This document shows, in pieces, positions 14,601 to 26,600 of a DNA stretch of 64,000 bases. The notes under the pieces were generated by a model that saw nothing but the letters and a program-made list of their open reading frames with translations, was not told the DNA's origin and searched no databases. The position numbers and the translations under genes are program-made. Numbering within the stretch: position 1 is the stretch's first letter; each line of letters starts with the position of its first letter. Source of the DNA: Crocodylus rhombifer (taxonomy: Eukaryota > Chordata > Crocodylia > Crocodylidae); assembly GCA_038503035.1 (NCBI GenBank), contig JAVSML010024015.1, positions 235,870-299,869 on the forward strand. Direction: 5' to 3'.

Positions 14601-17600
14601 CAGTGTCGCATAGGGGAGCAGTATCACTTCCTTGGACCTGCTTGAGATGCATCTGTGGATGCATGACAAGGTATGGTTGGACTTCCTGACTGTGTCCCCA
14701 CACTGCCGGCCCATGTTCATTTTGAAATCAATGATGATTCCAAGATCCTTTTCTGCCTCTGCACTGATGAGAAGGGAGTTCCCCAGCCTGTAGATATGCT
14801 GCTGGTTCTTCCCTCCCAGGTGCAGGACCTTGCATTCGTCAGTGTTGAATCCCATCCTGTTCTCATCCATCCACCCCTGTAACCTGTTTAGGTCCAATTG
14901 CAGCCTATTCCTCCCTTCTAGTGTGCCCACTTCCCTCCACATCTTAGTGCTGCTGGGTGCTTTGCATTTCTCTTTAACTGGATGTTAGCATACTACTTTT
15001 CTAGTGTACTGTACATAGCAACATGCACAGCTGGAAGAGGGATCTGACTGTACTTAATTGTCAGACTGCATTCCTTTGGGCTGTCTTTTAGGGCTGTGCG
15101 GAGCTTCAGTCCCTGATTCGATTTGGCTTGATTTGGTGGCCGAATCTTCGAATTGAATCTGGAGACCCTCTAATCTCTTTCAGTCAAATTGGAACCCTCT
15201 GATTCAGAAAGATTCAGTGATTCGAACACAGACAGAGCTTTGAATGTTTTTTCGACATACCTCAAGGTACAAGTGTGGCTCATGAACGCTGCAATGCTGG
15301 GGCAGATGGAGCGTCCCACAGGAGTGCGGTGGGGGTCCCAAAGCACTCAGCAGCAGCCCCAGACCAGAAGAAGCGCTTACAGGCCCCGTGCTTCCCCCTT
15401 CCCCTCCATGCGTTCCTGTGGGACACTCCATCTGTCCCAGCATTGCAGCATTTGAGCTGTGTTGGTACCTCGAGGTGGGGGGGGAAGTAAAGCTGTGTCT
15501 ATGTCCAAATTGCCGATTCTCTGAATCAGCATTAAATTTTCAGATTTGAATTCAGCTGAATTGAATTGGGGACAGCGATCCAAATCAACGAACTGAATCA
15601 CTGTCCCCAATTCAGGCTGAATCCGAGTTGAATAAGACCCCTTCATTACACCCCTGTTATCTATTGCTTTCTAGCACTGAAACAAAGTTCCTCTCAGTGC
15701 AAGGTAAAGTGGTCTACCCTGTTGCCTTTGTGGGGGAGTCCCACTTTGCCATTGTTTTAAGGAATGTAGAACAGTATTTGGTTCATCACAATTTAACCTG
15801 TCTAGCAATTCCGCAGCATAGAACTTCTGTCAAACCTGCTAGTTGTGATGATATTTCTCTAAAATTTAAAAATCTAAGGACACTTTGGAAGAAAAGAGAA
15901 AAATGGTTGGCGTTCACAAGGCAGGAACAGTACAGAAAACATAAACCATCGTGGAGGATACCATGGCGGAGGGTCCCGCTCTCGTGCCAGCGCTTTCCAC
16001 TGTGGAAAAAGTCAAGGACTGCATGAAAACAGTGTACCTGACAATGAAACTGGGAAAAAGGAAGACAAGGAAGAACCCAAACAATTTGAGGCTGAGGATT
16101 TTGTAAGTTAATTGTAATTATAATAAACAAGGTTTCATTGTTTCGGCAAGTGCCATTTTGTCCATTGCAAGCTACTTCATGAGATTTCAGGAGTTACAGC
16201 TCATCTTATACAGGGATCACCCTTTCCATAGGTAAGAGGGTGTTAGTTGTTTGTCCACTAACTTTGTTTCTGTAACCCAGTTTATTTTAATTATTGGTAT
16301 TGTCTGTAGTCTTCTCTTCTGTGTTTTTATAGATCAAACTAGCTTTGGGTTCTAGGTCTATTTTGAGTAGTTTCACTTCAAGATTTTACAGCAATTTAGC
16401 ATGGCATGTTCTGCACCAGTAGTTTTCAACCTTTTTATTCTATTCAGTCCTTCATGCTGCTGATGGAGAGTGCTCTTCTAGCTCTGTCTGGCCTAGCACA
16501 TGTAGACTCCCCACATGTGGCTCCAGGTCACTGGTGGGGATTGGAGACCATTGGGCCAAGTTCTGTCTTCTAGTTACTGTAGGGTAGTTCCCTCCCTCAC
16601 AATTCTAGTCCTGGAGCTCTAATTGACAGAGTCCAGGGATGCATGGCTGACAGGTGAGGAATGCTGAGGAATTAACAAAAAAATACGTGAGGCTTGGTTC
16701 AGGATATGGTGTGCTTATGCTGCTGTGGTGTGAAACTGTGCTGTATGCCTTGCTTTTCAGGAGTCTCATTGGAGCCAAACTGAGAAGTGGCCTCAGCAGA
16801 AAGCCCCAGTTGTACCTGCATTACATTTATTTAGGCAACAGTGCCACTTCTGCTACAGGTCTTCCTGGCTTGGCTCTAATGTGCCTCCTAAAAACCAAGG
16901 AATGTGGAGCCATATTACTGCATAGCGGTGGTGGCGGTGCCAGTGTTGCAGCACACCCAACAGGTTCTTATGACACCCTGGATGATGGTACCCAGTATTT
17001 TACATATTAAATAGTACACAATTCATTCTGCCGTGTAGAAATCTACATTGTAATGTATCTCCTAAGTTTTGCAACTTGAGAATTGCAGGAAAATGGTTTG
17101 TGGTCCCCCTTTCTAGAGTACCAGCATTCTGTCTTTTTTTAATTCTCCTCCTGCCACCTCTCTCCCTTCCCAACCAAGCAATCCATAGAAGTGCATTTAT
17201 TGCAATCCAAGAGAGGCCTATTGTGAGGGGATGAAATTGGAGAGGGCTTGAGCAGTAAAGTAGATATGTGGGCCAGTTTATTTGCCATTTTCTGTATCAA
17301 TAAACCTGAGGACAAGAGATCACTTTTTACATTTTATTACTATTTTCTGTTGCACTTCATTTTTAATCGGTCACTCTTGAAATACGAGTAACATTTTAAA
17401 TATTTCCTTTCAGCCATCTTTGAATCCAGAATATGAAAGGGAACCAAACCAGAATAAATCTTTAGCTGCAGGTGTGTGGGGTAAGTGGTTTTATTTAAAT
17501 AATTAATTGAACCTAAATATATTGTTTCCATGTCTCTAATAGTGTTTTACTTAAGCACACAGAAAGGAATGAGAGGTTTTTTTTGGATATAATATTTATT

Positions 17601-20600
17601 CCTTTTGTATATCAGCATAACTTGAAGTTGAGGATTTTGTCTTTACTGATATTTTAATATCTTCTTATGGAAAAGGTGGCCTTTTCCCATAATTTATGCA
17701 GTGAGCATGACCATTAAAATTGGCTCTTCAAGCACATGTATTACCACTGTAAGACCCTTTTTTACAAAGGTGGTACCTGGAAATAGTCTTTGGACAAACC
17801 ACATGAGCAAACAGAGGTAAGCTGATGAGAAGTGTCTTATAACTAATAGCTGGAGACTTCAGAAAAAGTCTTCTGGCACATTCTTGAAGGAGAATGTAAG
17901 CCCCTGAAGGAAGTCTCCATGAGACCCTGGCATCAGGTTTAGGAGATCGCCAGGATAGCTTCCCAGAGGAGAAAATTTAATACAGTTTCTCAACAAAAGT
18001 GCTAAAAACCGTGTGTCCTACGCAGAAAAAGATGCTGATGGAGCTGTAATTTTGAAATAAACAATTTCTGCCTTCTAGCATTCTCTTTACTTGGACTACA
18101 TTGCTGGTCAACACTCTGGATACTGCAAAATTGAGGAGAATTAATATTCTTGTTTCGTTTCTGTACAGAGTATCCTCTGAATCCTAAATCTAGATCTCCA
18201 AGAATGCTGGTCATTAAAAAAGGCAGTACAAAAGACTTGCAAATATCTGGATTTCCTGTAGTAGGAAGTCTTCATTCACAACCTGTGAAGAATGGAACTG
18301 GTACAAGTGTTTATAAAGGATTAGTCCCTAAACCTGCTACTCCACCTGCAAAAGTAAGTTTGAATTCTGGAAATATAAATAAATATACCTCTAATATTAG
18401 GATTCATTTGCATTTAATTTCTGGGAATGTTTCCTTTCCCTGCCTTGTTATGGAGCTAAACTTCAGTATTAAATTCACTCTCTCATCACATCAGGAATTG
18501 ACATCCCTGGGAACTAACAGTACAATGGTATATTACGTTGTTGAAAATGCTCTCCTTAATATTGTGATATGTAACAGAGTTGTGTAACTTGTTCTATTGC
18601 ATTGTTAAACCAAAGGAGACCACCCTAAATTCAGAAAGGGCAAGCAATATTTTGTAAAACAAAAACTGAAAATAAGTTGAATGTAATTTCTTTCCAATGA
18701 AGAAACAATTTTAGTTTTGTACTAGTATTAATTAGGACTATGGTCATAGTAGTATTGGTTTTAATAATTTTGGTTTTTCTAAAAATTACTAAAAGCACAT
18801 CTGTTTAATTACATTTTTGCTTCTGTTTAGCCTGTACAATGGAAAAGCCAAACAAAAGAAAATAAACTTGGGACTCCATTCCCTCATGAGTCAGCATATG
18901 GAATTGGGAACTTCAGTGCTTTCAAATCAACTGCCAAGGCTTTTAGTGCATCACAAAATTCAGGAAAAGAGGTATTTTTCATCCAGTCCTTTAAAAATTT
19001 GAAATGATCTGATTAACTCACTGGGTACCAAGTGAAAACGATAGAATTTTTATTAAATTACAGGATTTATAGATATTTATCTTATGGGAACAGACAAGCT
19101 ACAGATGACTGAAATTTTAATTTCTTAATGTTGTCAGCATGCTTCCAGCATGTGTACTTGACATCCTGTATTGTAGTTATGGTGTGGAGGAAAAATAATG
19201 GATTAGTAATTTTTTTGAACTTCTCTAAGTATTAAACTGAAATATTGCTGTTGATGAGAGAGAATCAAGGAATTACCAGTTTTGGCTTCAAAATTTGTTG
19301 CATCGTTGGGTATACACAAAGTATACAGAGTATCCAAGGGTAGCAGGAACTTTTAATATCCTCCTTTTATTTATTTTTTCTTTATGTAGGTATACTATGT
19401 TAATTTTGGAATGTGGATGCAGGTGAAACCTGAAACTATAGTAGGCATGGATCTTTTTAAGTTTTGCTCAATAAAAGGAACCTTTCGTTTCTCATCAGCA
19501 TAGTTGTTTCTAATCCATCAGTCTTTCAATATTGTTTGTCCTTTCTCCCCCGTTTAGTGTAATCGGTCAAATTCCTCATCGCCTGTTGACAAAGTTAGTC
19601 AGCCTCGTTTAACAAAATTGACAAGAATGCGCACGGATAAGAAGAGCGAATTCTTGAAGGCATTAAAAAGGGATAGAGTGGAAGAGGAACATGAAGATGA
19701 GAATCATGTTGGGCAAGAGAAGGTAGGGGTTTTCAACAGTTAATAATAAAACATATCTCAAAACATGTTGTAGTATATGTTTGTTTTGGTTATAACTAGA
19801 CTTGCATATACTTACTACCACAAAAGTAAAATTGTCCCAGTAATTTAGAAAGTCATTGTGATAAATAAGTGTGGAGTCCTACGTTTGTTTAATGGTACGA
19901 AAAGAATTTATTATTTCTTGTTGAGTTGTTTGGAGCCAGATACTCAAAACTGCCCTTTTTATACCATGGCATTTAGTTCGTCTTTTTAACAAGAATTGAT
20001 ACATTTCTTCAGATTTATATTTTTACTGGACTTTTGTTGGCAGCATATGAAATGATGATTTGACTGCTATTCTTTTTTTATTTGTGCTTATTATGGTTGC
20101 TCATCCATGTAGCTACTGATGATTTCTTACTTATTTCATTTAATCCTTTCCATTGCATGTTAGTTTGAAGTAGGCTTCTTTTTTTCCATTAGGATTCCGG
20201 GCATCTCCTTAGTGATGCTTGCTTTTGAGTATATCAAGAGCTGAGTGACAGTTGTGTTAATATACTAATGTTTTAATATGATCCAATAGCTCAAAATTGC
20301 TTCTAGTTTGACTAGCATTAAATTTTCTAAATTAACTGAGTAACTACTAAAACAGATTACTAAGGATTGTAGAGGATTCTCCATTACTGGAAAATTTTAA
20401 AATCAAAATAAGTTTTGTTGAGAGGCAGTCTTTCACGTGAAAATTCCTGTCTCACTCCAGTCGTAGGACCTCCTTGAATATAGACTAAAAGCTCATAATA
20501 CTTGTTTCTGGTTTTCAATAATTGTTTCATATAAGCCATGAATTTTGCTGTTAATGTGAATGTGCTTAATTTATTCCACTACTAAGCAGCATAATAACAC

Positions 20601-23600
20601 TTACAACCATCTGAATTAATTGAGGGGGAAATCCAGTTTCTTTTGAAAAATTGAGCATATTTGATCATGAAATCAGTGAGCAGGGAAAAAAACTTATCCA
20701 TGAATGGCTTCTTTACAGTTACTTTTCAGCTCATTTCCAGTTAGTACTTTTAAGACCACCATACGGTATTTGTCCGGCTTCCCATTTTAGCGAAGGATTT
20801 TAGGAAATTGAAATGCAAGTGTTTTCAAATAATATGCTCTCGGCTTCTAAAGCTGTGCCAGTTGACCCAGGACTACTGAAGACCAAGAAAGAAAGGAAGA
20901 GGAGAATAAAAGTGAAGGAATGGAGGACAAGACCAACTTTTTTTTTTCCAGTTACTTGTTCTCATCAGATTTAAGAGCTGTCTTTTGGATGGATGGATGG
21001 ATGTCTGACCATTTTAAAGAGGCAAAATACTCATCTTCAGATTCATCATAAGACATGTAAAACATTCTTAGTGTGGGCAATGGATTTTTGCCAACTCAAT
21101 ACAGTGATGTACACAAACACCTATAGTATTGGGGAAGTAAGGACTGTCAACACAGAAGAAAGTATTTAAGCTACTGCACAATAATAAAGTAACTGTCAAC
21201 AGGCTGCAGAAGCAGCAATAGACTCTAAATTTGAACAGAGAAATGCTCAAATGAATAAGTAGCTCCTAAGATACTGTTGCAATGAGAGTTGTAGAAGAAA
21301 TCTGGTACGGTTAGGAGACTAATAGGAAAGACCACTTGGAAAGAAATGTACCCAAAACCATTATAAAGGTGAGCAGCATACTGTGCTCAGAACAACGCTG
21401 AAAATAGCATGTTCATCTCCGGAGTATTACTAACACTCGTCATTCCTGCAGTTGGGTTATCTTTTGGGCAGTCAGCTCAGGAACATAAGTCACTAAAAGA
21501 TAAGCAAGAGTGAGAACTTGTCTTGTTAGTTACTGTGCAAATATATCCTTGTGCCTCCCTTTACTCTTTTTTTTAAACAAAGTAGCTTGCTTGAGTTTCA
21601 TTGAGGGGTAAGCTACCTTGTATTAGTCATGTAGCAGTCAGATTGCTGTTGGTACCTGAGCTAGCTAGTTTGGGTATGACTGCAGTAGATCTACTTAGCG
21701 TGACATTTGAAGCCATCCCTGTTTGTAGTGGTTTAAAATTCCATGAACTTTCATACAACTGCCATTGATAACCTTGATGTTCTGACCAGATGTAAAATTG
21801 AAAACTTATATTATACCTAAGCTATTTACTTTGTTGTAGTTAAATTTCCTTCCCTAAATTACTGTTGGTTTGATTGCCATTTACTTGGAGTTGTCTTTCC
21901 ATTCCACCCTAAGAGGGCTTGCAGCCCAATCTGCTTTGAGTAAACACTGTGTGTTCATTGGAGAGACATTTTTGTAAAGCTTTGAGAGAGACTGTATGTA
22001 AAAGTAATGTGGTAGAAACTCATAGAAATGACTAGAAGTCTTTCCAGAGTGTTTTTCCTAAAACTCTGAGTTTTATAAATCACTTTTGGATATATTCACT
22101 AGCATTACAATAGACTATTAAGTTGATTTTTTTTTTCCATTGTGATCGTGATGTTTTAAGTATGGGGATTTAGTTTACAGAAATGTTTAGTAACAGCAAA
22201 GCACTTTTCACAGTTCCTTGAACCTAGTGAAGAAGTTGGTTGCAATTTAAACAATCGACCCCCCCCCCCCAATCTCCAAGTATCAATCTCTAAATTTATA
22301 TTTAAAAAAATTTAGACTTTAACATTTTGAAGGTCACTTATGAATCGGCGCAACTATAGATAAATTGTAGCATTTGCCAAGAGCTTACTTTGTGAAAATA
22401 GACCTTTTTTAGAATAGCATGTAACAAATACTTATTGCACTTCTTAACAGGATGATGAATCATTTAACTTGCATAATAGCAACAGTGCTCATCACGAGAG
22501 GGACATAAACCGAAATTTTGAAAATGAAATTCCACAAGAAAATGGAAATGCTTCGGTGACCTCTCAGCAAATCATTCGGTCTTCAGCTTTCCCACAGGCA
22601 GATGTCCTTTCGAGCTCACTTGAGGCAGAGCATAGGTAAGTAATGAATTTAGTATTGGTGATGGGACACCCAGTCCTGAATTGAGAATTGTGATATGAAT
22701 GTATTTATTCACATACTGAAGTGACTTAAAACTTAAGATCTGCTCAGGAGGCTTTGCACTTAATTTTTAAAATTCTCAAGAATGATTCCTAATTTAACAG
22801 TTAAGCAATTAGGACGGTGTTATGAAATAGATTTCCTTTGCTTGTGCTACATCTCTCACACTGTCAGTTTTAGAAAGGATGTGCCTGTGTATCTATTTTA
22901 AACTAGATGAGATTTCATCTGTTTTTGCATGGAATGGAATACAAATAGCTTGCTTTCAGTAAAATATGTCTCTAGCATATGAATATTTAGAATAGGCATT
23001 TGAAATGCACAACACAATTATGTCTCAGATTAATATGTATGTACAAACTTGTTCTGTTTTAATCTCTTGAAAATAAAACATAGTTCAGTTAGGGATGTGA
23101 ATGGTTAAACATTTAACCATTCACATCCCTAACTGGTAATACCTTACCAGTTATTTTTTAGCATGGGGTGGGGAGCAGTCCAGTGGATAAGGGAGAAGTG
23201 GCTCTAGGAAGGCCCCTGCTATATAGTGGGGAGGCTGCAAGCAGCTGCATTGGGGTGTACAGAGTCTTGGCCTGGCTTATCGCTGGCAGCAGGTGCACAG
23301 GCGCCTTGAGGCAGATGGTAGGGGAGCCGTGGGGCCAGATCCTCCTTGTGACAGCCTTGGCCTCTTTCCTGCCAGATGCTGGGGAAGGAGCCAGGAATGT
23401 GCTGCTGCAAGAAGGGTTGGGCCCCTTGTGGCTTTCCTGCCATCTGCCATGAGGTGTGTATGCACTTACCAGCAGCGGTGTACCAGGTCAGGCCTTTGTG
23501 GACCCTGGTACAGCTGCTTATAATCCGAGTACTTGGGCTGCTGTGTGCCAGTAGCAGCAGCAGTCAAGGGGCTTCTCCAGCCCACTGCTGCTGCCTGTGG

Positions 23601-26600
23601 CTTCATGGGGACTGTGGTGGAGCTCACTGCTGCTGCCTGTGGCTGGCCCTGGTCCCTGGGCAGTTGAGTGGTGGTGGCAACAGCAGGTGGGGGGCTTTGC
23701 AAGTCTGCTTGTGCTGCCGGCCAATTTGTGACTGCCTGGGGCTACTGCTGGCAGCAGCAGTGAGCCCTGCTACAGCCCCATAAAGTCCCATAAAGCTTCA
23801 TGGAGCAGCAGCAGGCCAGGGGCTCTTCCAGGTGCATACAGGTGAAGGCCAGGTAGATGCATGTTATCTGTTGACTCTACCATTAGGGCAGTTTAAATAA
23901 AGTCCTTAATCATTATTTACATGCCTAACTTCAATTGAAGATGCCTTTTCTGACTCTTGATTTTAAGAAAAGAATTAAAATGGCAGATAAGGAAATGTGC
24001 ATATAAAGTGTTTTGTTTTGTTTTTTACTTTGTATATTCTAAGGCACAGGGCATTTTTAAAAAACAATTCATTTTAGAAAGTGCATAACAGTTGAAGGAA
24101 TAAGATACTTAAATTTGTCTGACTTGAAGTTTTTTGACCTAGTTATTTTCGAAATATGTGTAGTAAGTACTCAGTCATTGGCTCAAATGATAGGGTAAAC
24201 GGAGAAAAAGTGATTTCTTAAAAGTATTGAACTTTCCTGTTCCAGGTTGTCATACAAGTAATCTGAAGTAGTAACTACATAAGCAAGTATATGATGCTGG
24301 TGGGAGACCACATCTCCTGTGAGCAGTCTTGCAAGCAATGCTGATGTACAAAGCTGTATTTCACTAGCTGTCTCTGACTGTTAAACATATACAGCACTTT
24401 GCTTTCACACTTTATTGAATCACTACAAGCTGCTAGAACCCAGCCAGCAGTATTAATTTAATTGTACAGCTGCTGCTTTACAAAAGATAGGTGGCATCCT
24501 GCAACACTTGTAATTGCATTTTGTGTGGAATATTTTTTGGCAATTCTGATGAAAGCAGTAGCAAAGAGTAGCTTATTGGAAAACTAGCGTAGCATTTTCA
24601 GGCATTTTTGAAGTGTAGGTTAATTTGATTGATTCTTCGATTTACAACAGAATGTATTGGATTAGAGAGAGGATATAATGGCTTTTACTGCAACTGTTCT
24701 GTAACAGTAATGCACTTTCACTGCTAGAAGAAAATGCCGAAGCAAAATAATGTCAAGTCCTTTTGAAAAAGGAAGATGCATTTATTTTGAAGTGCTGCAA
24801 GGTAGCATGGTAAAATATTTAAAGAAGCACTAAACAAGAAAAGTTCTTAAACCATTTGTCAAAGGGCAGTTCATTTTATAAGAAGAACATATCTTGATGT
24901 GAAACTGTGTTAAGCAGAACATTGTGCTTATTTCATATTTTAATATGCACAAAGATTGTTAGACTCATCTGAGCATCTGCTTCAAGTACATTTGGGTACT
25001 GGGTAAAGTAGTGGTCTTATGTGTACTGTCCCACCTTCCTTCTCCCCTAGCCCCATGGCAGGACCCATATCTAGTGTCTAAATTGTTGGAGGCAGTTTTT
25101 CTTCGGAGGATTTGCCTGCTTTCCTTCCATATAATTCTTTTATCAGGCCTTAACATAAGTTTGAGCTACAGCATATCTTCCTTTGAAATGATTGGACTAA
25201 TCTTCTGTCCTGTCTCCAAGTCATCTGCTAATTTTCCTCTGGACAGAGCATGTTGAGCAAGGAAAAGCTAAATTCTTGACCTGTAGTTGAACTACAACTA
25301 CCAGTACTTTTTTAACTATCAAGTTGATATTGTGGGAGTATGCCTGCTTTTTGACTCAGTTCTATTTTCTAGCTGCTAGCATTATTTTAACCAATGATTT
25401 GCTGTTTACACTTTTTTTTGTGTGACTGGTAACGTGGATGTTGGTCCTACAAGGAATCTAAAATATTACTTGTTTCTGAAAAGCAGGCTTGAATTAGAGA
25501 TGTAATTCAAAATTATTCTTTAGAAGCCCCAGATCGTCTCAAATAGTTAAATAATAGTTGATGATACCCAAACAGTTAAGAACTAGGATATAGTCCTTTT
25601 CATCATTTAAAAGGTCTTCATCCCTAACGGTTCAAAGTCATGTCAGCTTTTTTTCTATCTGCCTCTTGCAAAAATTTCACTGAAAGGCAGTATCCTACCA
25701 GTTCTGACCATGTATGACTTTAACGCTCTCCTGTTTCTTCCCCTCCCATTCAAACCCATTTCTAGTTTCACTTTCTAAGTCATTGGAAGCAGTCTGTTTG
25801 TTAGCAGACAGGCCTGCCTGCCTTGTAATGCTTTCATATGAGCTATAGCATATCTTTCAGAAAAATTCATATGGATTTTAATGCCTATGTTACTGTTGCT
25901 TTCCATCAATGTAATGATCCATGTAACAAGGGTGTTTGAAAGGTGTATGTCTTATTGTTCATCTCTAGTAACAGGAATTGGTTTCACTTTTTCAGATTCC
26001 ACATGTTCCATCATCTTCAGAAGGCAAATACCTTCACTTGTTTAATTACTCATGTGGTCACTCTTCGTGACAATTTTTCTGTGTTTCTAATTGGTTTCAG
26101 GCCCTTATATACCATGGTGCTGCCTCTGCTACCTAGCAGTGCAAAATAACCACCAGTAAGTGTGTACTGTTGACTCCCTGTAGTCTTGAAGTTTTCTTTA
26201 TATTGATTTGTGGCCCTTTCACACCAGATCAGCTGGCAAAAAATGCACTCAGATTTGGGAAGTAAGCTTTTCAGTCTGATTTTGATTCAGTTTCATCTGG
26301 TCTAACCATGAATAGAAAACAGTCCTAAGTTCATACCACTTCACTGCTTATAGGTTTAGGACTGTTTTAATTTTACAGTTCTTGTTTGCTCATCTGTTCC
26401 ATACAGTACATGTTCAGCCTGACAGGGATGTTCATTTATAAGGTCACATTATTCTTGATATTTGGAGTTCTCTGCAGACTCCTGTGTAAAAGTTCTGAGG
26501 CAAGGGCATCTTGGTTAGCTTTGTCTAGATTTTTTTTCTCAGTCAGGCAGGGATACTGAGAAGGTAGATGTTTCAGAAAAATGTTTCTCTCTGAGCAGGA

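Noticed and set aside
15628..16130. 132- and 114-codon frames overlapping GPBP1 exon 3
   Set aside because: They are other-frame and antisense shadows of the exon.
18150..18587. 145-codon frame as a separate gene
   Set aside because: It is GPBP1 exon 5 read through its flanking introns. The acceptor and donor bound the real exon.
23376..23783. 135-codon frame rich in Cys, Leu and Gly
   Set aside because: It is a product of CTGCTGCTG-type words in the GC-rich element body.
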